A stretch of 64,000 nucleotides of DNA from assembly GCF_947500705.1 (NCBI RefSeq), contig NZ_CANMSY010000001.1, positions 558,001 through 622,000 on the forward strand, written 5' to 3'. A program made the position numbers and the translations under genes. Positions 45,852-54,189 of this stretch are shown here, piece by piece (position 1 is the first letter of the stretch; every line of letters begins with the position of its first letter). The notes under the pieces are model-generated. The model ran no database searches. It was given only the letters and a program-made list of their open reading frames with translations, and was not told where the DNA came from. Source of the stretch: an uncultured Brachybacterium sp. Lineage in GTDB: Bacteria > Actinomycetota > Actinomycetes > Actinomycetales > Dermabacteraceae.

Positions 45852-46651
45852 CGGATCACCGTCGCATCGACGGTCAAAGAGCCCTGGAAGGCGGGCAGGG
45901 TGGTGGTCTCGAGGTCCTCGACCTTCTCGCCCAGGCCCACGTGCTCCACCCATTCGCGGTACACCTGGACGCCCGGGGCCTGCTCGAGCGCGGCGGCCAT
46001 CTCGTCCACCGGGCCGATCACGGTGATCACGAAGGGTGGGGAGTACACCCTGCCCTCGAGCAGGAGGGTGTTGCCCGCGCAGCGGAAGGCGCTGCCGTTG
46101 ATCACCCGCTGGTCCTGCAGCATCATCGCCTCTGCCCCGCCTGCCCAGAGGGCGTTGATGTAGGACTCGAGGTCCTGCTGATGGACCACGAGGTCGTTGG
46201 GTTCGGTGCCCGGGATCGAGCCCAGCGCGCTGCTCGGCGCGTCCGTGAGGGTGATCTGGAGGCCGGGGCCGCTGACCTCGCTGAGGCCGACGGCGTCAGC
46301 TATCTGCGCGGTGCGCTCGACGGTCTCCGCACCGGCGCTGCGGCCACGCAGCTGTTCGATCTCGGCCCGCTTCTCGGCGTTCTCCTGCGTGATCTGCTCG
46401 ATATCGCGGCCGCGCTCCTGGAGCACCCCGACCACGTCACTGCTCTCGTCACGGATGGACCCGCCGCTGGAGAGCCGGGCGGTGGTGGCGAACAGGACCC
46501 CGCACAGCACCATGACCACGGCCACGCCGATGCGGCCGCGGGAACCGCCCAAGGGGCGCCTGGAGCGCCCCTGTGACGGGCGCTCCGACGGGCGCTCTGA
46601 CAGGCGCTCCGAGGGTCGCTCGGAGACAGGGTCCACACCGTCTGCGTCCAT
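45848..46651 (-). CDS. DUF881 family membrane protein
   Basis: 267 aa. A basic N-terminus with a Ser-Glu-Arg-Pro repeat (four 12-bp units, 46575-46622), one membrane helix (IGVAVVMVLCGVLFATTARL), a coiled-coil-like stretch (about 75-105, RGRDIEQITQENAEKRAEIEQL) and the DUF881 region with GPGLQITLTDAP, NDLVVHQQDLESYINALWAGGAEAM and CAGNTLLLEGRVYSPPFVI. The function is unknown. The family is regularly found beside crgA and class E sortase genes. Divergent from crgA. Confidence 0.85.
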   Translation of the reverse strand: MDADGVDPVSERPSERLSERPSERPSQGRSRRPLGGSRGRIGVAVVMVLCGVLFATTARLSSGGSIRDESSDVVGVLQERGRDIEQITQENAEKRAEIEQLRGRSAGAETVERTAQIADAVGLSEVSGPGLQITLTDAPSSALGSIPGTEPNDLVVHQQDLESYINALWAGGAEAMMLQDQRVINGSAFRCAGNTLLLEGRVYSPPFVITVIGPVDEMAAALEQAPGVQVYREWVEHVGLGEKVEDLETTTLPAFQGSLTVDATVIR

Positions 46652-46688
46652 CGCCCCTCCTCACCTCGCACCCTCGCCCGACGAGCAT

Positions 46689-46694
46689 TACCCT
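46689..46694 (+). promoter_or_regulatory. Candidate -10 box of crgA
   Basis: TACCCT 73 bp upstream of the crgA start. The same hexamer stands at 47375-47380 ahead of the lipoprotein gene. No convincing -35 box is visible in either case. Confidence 0.3.
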
Positions 46695-46766
46695 AGGCCA
46701 AGGTTCACACCTGTGGACCTGCGCGGCACGCCCGCGAACATCGCCGCCCCGAGGGAGCACTGTCAC

Positions 46767-47315
46767 ATGGCCAGGAGCAGGAAGAAGTCGTCCGCTCAGA
46801 CGGCGTCGAACTCGAAGGCCGAGGCCGCGTCGACGTCCCCCGCGGCCGCCGCGGAGGATCTCACCGCCTCCGCCGACGAGACGACGGAGACGAGCGCGAA
46901 GGACTCTGCTGCCAAGGTCACCACGGCGAAGGATGCGGCACCCTCACGACGCTCCGCGAAGGATCCGGTCTCGAAGGCCGCCAAGGGATCGAAGGGCTCC
47001 GCCGGCAAGGATCCGTCCACGGTCAAGGGCGGCGAGGTCAGCCAGAAGGCCAAGGACTCCACCCGTTCCACCTCGGTGAAGAAGGCAGCCGCCGCGGAGA
47101 GCTCCCGCAGCACCGGCCGCAGGGTCGCTGCGGCGACGCAGAACCCCAGCTGGCTCGCTCCCACCGCCGTGGTGCTCCTGGTCCTGGGCCTGCTCTACCT
47201 GGTCACCTACTACATCTCGTCGGGTCTGCTCCCGCTGCCGATCGGCGACTGGAACCTCGCGGCGGGCTTCGGCGTGCTGATGGTGGGCGGCGGCATGCTG
47301 ATGTTCTGGAAGTAG
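46767..47315 (+). CDS. crgA: Cell division protein CrgA, long form
   Basis: 182 aa. The C-terminal ~60 residues are the CrgA domain: NPSWLAPTAVVLLVLGLLYLVTYY, then GDWNLAAGFGVLMVGGGMLMFWK, two membrane helices. It recruits division and wall-synthesis proteins at the septum. The first ~120 residues are Lys/Ser/Ala/Asp-rich and disordered; most CrgA proteins are about 90 aa, so this is an extended cytoplasmic tail. ATG at 46767. Confidence 0.88.
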   Translation: MARSRKKSSAQTASNSKAEAASTSPAAAAEDLTASADETTETSAKDSAAKVTTAKDAAPSRRSAKDPVSKAAKGSKGSAGKDPSTVKGGEVSQKAKDSTRSTSVKKAAAAESSRSTGRRVAAATQNPSWLAPTAVVLLVLGLLYLVTYYISSGLLPLPIGDWNLAAGFGVLMVGGGMLMFWK

Positions 47316-47329
47316 TCACCGGATGAGCG

Positions 47330-47357
47330 GCGCGATGGGGAGTTCTCCCCACCGCGC
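47330..47357 (+). terminator. Hairpin after crgA
   Basis: TGGGGA, loop GTTC, TCCCCA (47336-47341 and 47346-47351), extended by GCGC/GCGC at the base with bulges. 15 bp after the crgA stop. Confidence 0.45.
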
Positions 47358-47444
47358 AGATGCCCCTGCCCAGGTACCCTGATCGCAACGACCACTGCCG
47401 CCGACGCCGTGCTCGAATCCAGCGAACCACCCGATGGGGGCACC

Positions 47445-48434
47445 ATGACCAGCAGCATCTCGATACGGCGCAGGATCGTCGCCGTCCTCCTCCTGCCGTT
47501 CCTCATGGTGCTCGCCGGGTGCGGGAAGTTCCACGCGGACTTCGACATCCAGGACGCCGACACGATCAACGTCTCCTATGACTTCGCGATGGACGAGGAG
47601 TTCGCCGAAGGGCTCTACAGCTCCGCCAAGGAGATGTGCACCGCTTTCGAGGAAGAGATGACCGCAGTAGGGGAGATGGCCCCGAGCGTCGAGCCCTATG
47701 AGGAGAACGGTCAGCTCGGATGCCTCATCACGGGCGTCATGACCAGTGACAACTTCGAGGATGGCTTCTCCCTCACCGAGGCCGACGGTGAATACCATCT
47801 GGTGATCGATGGCAGCGAGAGCGTGGGACAGGACCTGAACTCTCCCGAGATGGAGGGCCTCGAGATCGACTTCCGGATGACCTTCACCTTCCCGGGCGAG
47901 GTTCTCGCGTCCCAGGGCGGCCAGGTCGACGGCAACTCCGTCACCTTCACCGATCTGAACGAGCTGGCGGCGGGAATCGACATCCGGGCCGACGCCGGCG
48001 GGTTCCCCTGGGTGATCGTCGTCATCGTCGCGCTCGTGCTCGGGTTCCTCCTCCTGCTGCTGCTGGCGGCGGTCATCTTCTTCGTGCTCCGGGCGCGCAG
48101 GAACAAGGGCGGCGGCGCTGGTGGCTCCGGCATGCCTGCCGGCTATGGGGCAGCAGCCCCGGGCGCCGCGGCCGGCGCGATGCCCCCGGTGGCGCCGCAG
48201 AGCGGTCAGCAGGGTGGACAGCCGTGGGGACAGGCGTCCCCGGCCCCGACGCAGCCCGGCGGCCCGCAGGGTGACCAGCCCTGGGGTCAGGCGTCCCCTC
48301 CCCCGGCCCCGCAGCAGCAGCAGTGGAGCCAGTCCGGGCAGGGCCAGCCCGGGCAGAACCAGCCGAACCAGGGCGGTCAGCCCTGGGACCATCCCGACCA
48401 GGGGCAGCAGCCTCCGCAGAATCCGAGCTGGTGA
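47445..48434 (+). CDS. LppM-like membrane lipoprotein
   Basis: 329 aa. A lipoprotein signal with LAGC lipobox (about residue 24), an exported beta-rich domain (about 25-185, FHADFDIQDADTINVSYDFAMD), a membrane helix (VIVVIVALVLGFLLLLLLAAVIFFVL, about 188-213) and a cytoplasmic tail very rich in Gly, Gln and Pro (QPWGQAS repeats). It resembles the LppM domain family known in mycobacteria; the role is unknown. The ATG at 47445 is the one that gives a proper signal peptide. Confidence 0.8.
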   Translation: MTSSISIRRRIVAVLLLPFLMVLAGCGKFHADFDIQDADTINVSYDFAMDEEFAEGLYSSAKEMCTAFEEEMTAVGEMAPSVEPYEENGQLGCLITGVMTSDNFEDGFSLTEADGEYHLVIDGSESVGQDLNSPEMEGLEIDFRMTFTFPGEVLASQGGQVDGNSVTFTDLNELAAGIDIRADAGGFPWVIVVIVALVLGFLLLLLLAAVIFFVLRARRNKGGGAGGSGMPAGYGAAAPGAAAGAMPPVAPQSGQQGGQPWGQASPAPTQPGGPQGDQPWGQASPPPAPQQQQWSQSGQGQPGQNQPNQGGQPWDHPDQGQQPPQNPSW

Positions 48435-48452
48435 CCTCACCTCGGTGAGCCG

Positions 48453-48488
48453 TCCGGGAGCCGTGTGAGCAGGGTCATGGCTCCCGGA
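48453..48488 (+). terminator. Terminator of the LppM-like gene
   Basis: TCCGGGAGCC (48453-48462) pairs perfectly with GGCTCCCGGA (48479-48488), a 10-bp stem 18 bp after the stop, followed by TT. Confidence 0.65.
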
Positions 48489-48518
48489 TTGGCGTCGATC
48501 TGCGCGGCCCGCTAAAGT
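48489..48518 (+). promoter_or_regulatory. Promoter of tRNA-Arg
   Basis: TTGGCG (48489-48494), 18-bp spacer, TAAAGT (48513-48518); the mature tRNA begins 24 bp later. Confidence 0.5.
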
Positions 48519-48542
48519 AGTTCAGGTTGGTCCAGCCAACGG

Positions 48543-48615
48543 GCGCCCGTAGCTTAACGGATAGAGCATCTGACTACGGATCAGAAGGTTGGGGGTTCGA
48601 ATCCCTCCGGGCGCA
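48543..48615 (+). tRNA. tRNA-Arg (ACG)
   Basis: Cloverleaf by eye: acceptor GCGCCCG/CGGGCGC, D-arm GCTT..GAGC, anticodon stem TCTGA/TCAGA with loop CTACGGA (T33 present, anticodon ACG), T-arm GGGGG-TTCGAAT-CCCTC with one G-T pair, discriminator A. CCA is not encoded. 73 nt. Confidence 0.95.
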
Positions 48616-48626
48616 CTGCAGAAGTC

Positions 48627-48662
48627 AGCCCCTCGCGGCACCGAAAGGTGCGGCGGGGGGCT
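48627..48662 (+). terminator. Terminator of tRNA-Arg
   Basis: GCACC-GAAA-GGTGC inner stem extended outward by CGC/GCG and AGCCCC/GGGGCT with one mismatch and a G-T pair, followed by a pyrimidine-rich TCTTCGTCCCT. 11 bp after the tRNA. Confidence 0.65.
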
Positions 48663-48768
48663 TCTTCGTCCCTGCCGTGTGCGATACCGGCGCAGGCGCC
48701 GGGTGCACGCTTAGGGACGCCCGGTGCGATGTCCCCACGGCATCCGGCCTCCCACCGACACTCACCGC

Positions 48769-49116
48769 TCAGTAGCCGTGAGGGTCATCCCCCGCCGCCG
48801 CTCCGGTGACGTGCTCGGCGTGCGAGAGCGTCTCCGTGAGGAGTCGGCGCACATGGGCGTCCGAGGCGCGATAGAAGGCGAAGGTGCCCTCCTTGCGGCT
48901 CTGCACGAGACCGGCCAGTCGCAGCTTGGACAGATGCTGGCTCACCGCGGCGGGTGTCGCCCCGATCGCCTCGGCGAGCGCATTGACGCTGGACTCCTGC
49001 TGGAAGAGTGCCCAGAGGATCTTGACCCGGGTGGGGTCGGCGAGCATCCGGAAGGTCTGGGCGGCGATCTGAGCATGCTCGTCGTCGGGGACCGGATGGA
49101 CGGGCGCGGGATGCAT
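48769..49116 (-). CDS. ArsR/SmtB-family transcriptional repressor
   Basis: 115 aa. Winged-helix ArsR protein: FRMLADPTRVKILWALFQQESSVNALAEAIGATPAAVSQHLSKLRLAGLVQSRKEGTFAFYRAS. The recognition helix is PAAVSQHLSKLRLAG. The CxC metal motif of ArsR/CadC is absent; the His residues near the C-terminus (HVRRLL.., SHAEH) could form an alpha5-type Zn/Ni site. It is divergent from a CDF metal exporter with a palindrome between them, so it most likely represses that gene and itself until metal binds. ATG at 49116 gives the normal family length; 49149 is also possible. Confidence 0.88.
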   Translation of the reverse strand: MHPAPVHPVPDDEHAQIAAQTFRMLADPTRVKILWALFQQESSVNALAEAIGATPAAVSQHLSKLRLAGLVQSRKEGTFAFYRASDAHVRRLLTETLSHAEHVTGAAAGDDPHGY

Positions 49117-49139
49117 GTCTCCATCGTACGCAGATGTTG

Positions 49140-49163
49140 CTATCCGCATGTCTACGCAGATAG
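49140..49163. promoter_or_regulatory. 24-bp imperfect palindrome, candidate ArsR operator
   Basis: CTATCxGC at the left pairs with GCxGATAG at the right, with an 8-bp centre (49140-49163). It lies between the divergent ArsR and CDF start codons and ends 9 bp before the CDF start. A direct repeat TACGCAGAT (49127-49135 and 49153-49161) overlaps it. Confidence 0.5.
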
Positions 49164-49172
49164 ATTGACAGC

Positions 49173-50242
<1,070 letters not shown>

Positions 50243-50246
<4 letters not shown>

Positions 50247-50791
50247 AGGGCGAGATCGTCCCAGACGAACGTGGTCGTCTCCCCACTCTCCCAGTCCCGG
50301 CGCAGGATGCTGTAGGCGACCGTGGCGAGCGGTGCGCCGCCGTCCACCGGCCAGCCCTCCCGGTAGTGCGCCTCCTTGACCCAGCCGCAGCGCAGGAAGG
50401 TCCTGCGCATCGCGATGTTGTCCTCACGGGTCTGCCCCTCGAAGCGGTTCACGTTCGGCATGGAGGCGAAGACGTGGTCCGCCACGGCTCGGAGGACCTG
50501 GACACCGAGGCCGCGGCCGCGGAACGGTGCATCCAGGCGGAGGTCGAACAGCGGGTCCTCATCGCTCAGATCCTCCAGGCGCAGGAAACCGATGCGGCCC
50601 AGCTCGCCGTGATCGATCCAGAACGAGTCGTTGTCCTCGTCCCGGTAGGCGCCTTTGCTGATCAGGGCCTCGATGTCCTCGGCACGCGGGTGCGAACGCA
50701 CATGGAACGGGAACTCGTTCCGCGTCATGAAGTCGACGAGGGCCTCGTGATCGGCACCGTTCGGGTCCAGCCTCGTGACGGTGATGCTCAC
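50243..50791 (-). CDS. GNAT N-acetyltransferase
   Basis: 182 aa. RimL-like acetyltransferase with RIGFLRLEDLSDEDPLFDLRL, the acetyl-CoA loop FRGRGLGVQVLRAVADHVF and the late block EGQTREDNIAMRRTFLRCGWVKEAHYREGW. The substrate is unknown. GTG start overlaps the Gfo/Idh stop by 4 nt, so it is the third gene of the ThuA operon. Confidence 0.85.
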
Positions 50792-52026
50792 GCGGTGAGC
50801 ACCTCGCGCACCGAGGTCCAGGACTTCATCAGCTCGCGGGCTGCGGGATCGGTCTCCGCGGCGATCGCCTCCACCCGGGCCTGTTCGAGCAGAGTGTCGA
50901 TCTCGATCCGCTGCCCGCTCTCCACGGAGGCCACTGCCGCCTCGACCATCGCGAAGCTCAGCAGGTTCTCGTGCACCTCGCACATCGGGGTGCGGCCCTC
51001 GCGCAGGGCGCTGACGAACTCCACCAGCGACGCCGCGATCTGATCGGGCTCCGGGGCGTCCTCTGCGGCGACCTCCGCCTGCAGGCGGGCGGTGGTCTGC
51101 TCGTCCTCGGTGCCGAGCACCGGGGCCGAGGTGCCGTCCCAGGTGGCGGAGCCGTGCTGGGCGGCGATCCGCCATTCGCTGTTCCACCAGGTCGGCAGGC
51201 CGCGAGCATTCCAGGTGCCGTGATACGCGAACAGCGACCCGTCGGACATCTCGAAGGTCGCGCTCACGCTCGCGTCGTGCGAGTAGACGCTCCAGTCCGG
51301 CCGGGCCCCGCGGGCGGTGACCGCCACCGGGTCGGCGCCGGTGAGGTACCGGGCGGTGTCGAAGGCGTGGATGCCCATATCGCGCAGCAACGGATGGTCC
51401 TGGGTACGGCGGAACCCGTCGTGCTCGACGAACAGCGAGAAGAACGCGCTGGTCATCACCGTCGGCCCCTGGGCGGCGACGAAGCTGCGCAGCTGCCGCA
51501 CCTGGCGGAAGAACCGCCTCGACTGGGAGACCATGAACGGCACCCCGGTCAGCTCGGTGTGCGCGACCAGGCTCAGCGCCTCCGAAAGGGTCTCGGTGAC
51601 CGGCTTCTCGCCGAGCACCGGGATCCCCGCGTGCAGCGCCTTCACGGTCACCGGATGGTGCGCGAGCGGCACGGTCGGATTCACCAGCAGGTCGGCGCCC
51701 ACCTCGAGGGCGAGGTCGACCCCGTCGGTCCCGGCGGCGACGCTCGCGGGGTCAGCGACCCCGGACTGCTCGATCACCCGCTGCGGCGCGCCCTCGACCA
51801 GATCGGCGACGCCCACCAGCTCAGCCACCCCGCTGGCGACGATCTCCCGCGCCCACCAGCTGCCCATCCCGCCGGCGCCGACGACCACCACGCGGGCGGG
51901 ACGGTCCGCGGGCAGGGGCGGGAAGCCGGTGCGCTCGACGGACGGCACCGGGGCCGCGGAGGTGTCGGTCAGCGTGCGGGCTGAGTGGAGAGCGGGCTGG
52001 GCGCCCACAGAGTGCTCAAATGGCAC
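50788..52026 (-). CDS. Gfo/Idh/MocA-family oxidoreductase
   Basis: 412 aa. NAD(P)-binding Rossmann motif VVVVGAGGMGSWWAREIVASG about 45 residues in, the EKP motif in GIPVLGEKPVTETLSEAL, and a C-terminal substrate domain containing LRDMGIHAFDTARYLTG with the conserved Asp/His pair. It oxidises or reduces a sugar or polyol; substrate unknown. The GTG at 52026 is chosen for the GAGG six bases upstream and an 11-bp overlap with thuA; other starts are possible because the first 40 residues are not conserved. Confidence 0.85.
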   Translation of the reverse strand: MPFEHSVGAQPALHSARTLTDTSAAPVPSVERTGFPPLPADRPARVVVVGAGGMGSWWAREIVASGVAELVGVADLVEGAPQRVIEQSGVADPASVAAGTDGVDLALEVGADLLVNPTVPLAHHPVTVKALHAGIPVLGEKPVTETLSEALSLVAHTELTGVPFMVSQSRRFFRQVRQLRSFVAAQGPTVMTSAFFSLFVEHDGFRRTQDHPLLRDMGIHAFDTARYLTGADPVAVTARGARPDWSVYSHDASVSATFEMSDGSLFAYHGTWNARGLPTWWNSEWRIAAQHGSATWDGTSAPVLGTEDEQTTARLQAEVAAEDAPEPDQIAASLVEFVSALREGRTPMCEVHENLLSFAMVEAAVASVESGQRIEIDTLLEQARVEAIAAETDPAARELMKSWTSVREVLTA

Positions 52027-52780
52027 GCGAGACCTCGCCGCCGCGGAACCAGTCGCGCGGGGCATTGGCGATCTTCACCGGCGCGGACTCGCGCTCCTCG
52101 GGTCGGGCCCAGACCACGGCGTTGGCCAGCACGCGCTGGATCTCGGCCTGGTGGTAGACCGGGTACTCCTGGTCGCCGGGGCTGAAGAAGAAGACCTTCC
52201 CCTTGCCGCGGCGGAAGGCGGCACCGGAGCGGAACACCTCTCCCCCGGCGAAGGAGGAGACGAAGACCAGCTCGTCAGGAGCCGGGATGTCGAACATCTC
52301 GCCGTACATCTCCTGCGCGGGGATGACGATCGGATGGGGCACCCCGCGGGCGATCGGGTGGGAGCCGTTGACGGTCCACACCCGCTCCTCCTCCCCCTCA
52401 TTGCGCCACAGCAGGTTGCAGGTGGTCCCCATCAGCGCCTTGAACGGCTTGGAGTAGTGAGCGGAGTGCAGCGGGATCAGGCCCATGCCCTCGTGGACGC
52501 GGCGCACCACCCGCTCCGAGATCTCATCGGGCACATCCTCGTGCGCCATATGGCCCCACCAGGTGAGGACGTCGGTCTCGGCGAGCGCCTCCTCGGAGAG
52601 GGACTCCTCGATGTCGTCGAGCAGCGCGATCCGCACCTCGGCCTCGATGCCGTCGGCCGCGAGCAGGGTGCGCAGACCCTCCGCGATCACGGTGTGCATT
52701 CCGTCGGGGTAGATCGCCTGCACCGTGTGGTCGACCTTCTCGTGCCGGTTCTCGCCGAAGACGGCGATGCGCAGTGCCAT
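52016..52780 (-). CDS. ThuA-like (trehalose utilisation) protein
   Basis: 254 aa. ThuA family, a class I glutamine-amidotransferase-like fold: LRIAVFGENRHEKVDHTVQAIYPDGMH, ETDVLTWWGHMAHEDVP, GMGLIPLHSAHYSKPFKALMG and GKVFFFSPGDQEYPVYH. The family takes part in sugar or disaccharide catabolism alongside Gfo/Idh dehydrogenases, which is the partner here. The ATG at 52780 gives the conserved start. Confidence 0.87.
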   Translation of the reverse strand: MALRIAVFGENRHEKVDHTVQAIYPDGMHTVIAEGLRTLLAADGIEAEVRIALLDDIEESLSEEALAETDVLTWWGHMAHEDVPDEISERVVRRVHEGMGLIPLHSAHYSKPFKALMGTTCNLLWRNEGEEERVWTVNGSHPIARGVPHPIVIPAQEMYGEMFDIPAPDELVFVSSFAGGEVFRSGAAFRRGKGKVFFFSPGDQEYPVYHQAEIQRVLANAVVWARPEERESAPVKIANAPRDWFRGGEVSRAI

Positions 52781-53171
52781 GGGATTCTTCGTCCTGTCGC
52801 TGGGGATTCGCGGGCCGTCTCGAAAGACGCTGGAACCATCGTAGAGGCGTCTCGGCACCTTCCGTGAGCCACGACGGGGGACTCGCGGCGAGGAATCACG
52901 GCCCGATGGCTCCGGAGCCCCGGTCCCCAGCCGACCCCCAGGAACCGTGACCGGGATGTGATCTGTTCCTCACTCCGGACGGCTATGGTCGAATACAGGC
53001 TCCTTCAATGGCGAAGGGGCCTGCACTTCTCGGGGCGGTCGCGATCGGCCCCGAGGCCGTCACAGGGGCTCTGTGCCCCCGGACAGGCCGGACCGATGCC
53101 TCCTTCGGGACTCAGCACCAACGGCCCGGCACCGACGGCCGGCACCGACGGGCCGGTCAGAGCTCCCAGGG
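52781..53171. other. 391-bp intergenic region
   Basis: Between the thuA start and the downstream end of the next minus-strand gene. It holds TACGAT on the minus strand (52843-52838), a plausible thuA -10 box, a small CGAA-loop hairpin (GTCT/AGAC near 52817), a CACAG/CTGTG hairpin (53061-53075) and a terminator-like stem at 53122-53155. I see no convincing gene. Confidence 0.45.
53122..53155 (-). terminator. Hairpin after the ether-lipid operon
   Basis: CGGCCCG (53122-53128) pairs with CGGGCCG (53149-53155); the loop includes a repeated CCGGCACCGACGG. 17 bp beyond the last gene of the minus-strand operon. No T-run. Confidence 0.45.
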
Positions 53172-53561
53172 TCAGAGCCTCCGCGCCTCCACGAGCCTCC
53201 CATCGGACCCGAACTGCTGCTCGAGAGCTCCGGCCGTCTCCAGGTGCACTCGGGCGGCACGCGCCCTCCCTGAGGCCCCGCCGAGTGCACGGCCCGCCGA
53301 CTCGCCCCAGAGGTAGCGGATCTCGGTGACGCCGGGCCCCTCCCGCAGCTCGATCGGCGCGGAGAGATGGAACTTCGCACCGGCGAAGGCGCCGAGGAAG
53401 ACGCTTCGGCGTCGGCTGCCCCGCTCGACGTCGATCCGGCCCGGGCCGCGCTCGTGGACGCTCCAGCCGCGGCGGAGGAAGAACTGCTCCAGAGCAGTCC
53501 ACACCGAGCGCAGGTCACCGCGCACCGTGAGGGCCACTCCACCGGGGAACTGCAGGGTCAT
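53172..53561 (-). CDS. Hypothetical protein
   Basis: 129 aa. Begins MTLQFPGGVALTVRGDLRSV and contains FFLRRGWSVHERGPGRIDVERG and VTEIRYLWGES; rich in Arg and Gly, no membrane segment or motif I can name. The start overlaps the histidine-phosphatase stop by 4 nt, so it is the last gene of that operon and is probably translated. Confidence 0.6.
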   Translation of the reverse strand: MTLQFPGGVALTVRGDLRSVWTALEQFFLRRGWSVHERGPGRIDVERGSRRRSVFLGAFAGAKFHLSAPIELREGPGVTEIRYLWGESAGRALGGASGRARAARVHLETAGALEQQFGSDGRLVEARRL

Positions 53562-54178
53562 GATCGGACTCTCTCTTCGGTGGGTGCGTCTGTGGAGGGC
53601 ACGTCTCTGACGGGCCCGAGCAGTCGCAGCTCGGCATTGCCGAGGTGCGGCTGTTCGCGGTGGTCATGGGGATCTGCCCCGGCTGCGAGCGTGAGCGCGA
53701 TCTGCAGCACGTCGCCGTGGGCGACCAGCACCACGGGCGCGCTGCGGGCGAGCTCGTCGGCCTCGCGCAGCGCCTCGAGCACCCGCGCTGCGACCGCGTC
53801 GACCTGCTCGACCTCGTCCTGATGGGTGCCGCGCTCGCGGTCGATGCCCCACACCCGCTCATAGGCGCTGGCCGGGCCCTCGTCGTGCTGGCCGAAGCTG
53901 CGCTCGCGCAGGCGCTGATCGATCCGGGGTGCGGCGGCGCCGAGCCCGGCGGCGAACTCCTCGGCGGTCTGGAGGGCGCGCGCGAAGTCGCTCGTGAGCA
54001 CCACCGTCTCCGGACCCAGGCCCTGCGCGGCGCCGGCTCGGGCGGCCTCGCGGGCCTGGGTACGACCGCGCGGCGTCAGACCCACCTCGGAGAGCGCGCG
54101 CGGCCCAGGGGCCGACACGATCAGCCCCTCCACGTTCGCAGTGGACTCCCCGTGCCGGAGCACCCACAGCCGGTTCAT
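53558..54178 (-). CDS. Histidine phosphatase family protein
   Basis: 206 aa. Phosphoglycerate-mutase-like fold: the phosphohistidine motif LRHGESTAN (His about 9), TPRGRTQAREAARAG, TSDFARALQTAEEFA and the second His in VVLVAHGDVLQIAL. It removes phosphate from a small molecule; substrate unknown. It lies 11 bp behind the alkyl-DHAP-synthase-like gene in the same operon, so it could act on a lipid intermediate, which is inference only. Confidence 0.87.
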   Translation of the reverse strand: MNRLWVLRHGESTANVEGLIVSAPGPRALSEVGLTPRGRTQAREAARAGAAQGLGPETVVLTSDFARALQTAEEFAAGLGAAAPRIDQRLRERSFGQHDEGPASAYERVWGIDRERGTHQDEVEQVDAVAARVLEALREADELARSAPVVLVAHGDVLQIALTLAAGADPHDHREQPHLGNAELRLLGPVRDVPSTDAPTEERVRS

Positions 54179-54189
54179 CGACGCTCCTG

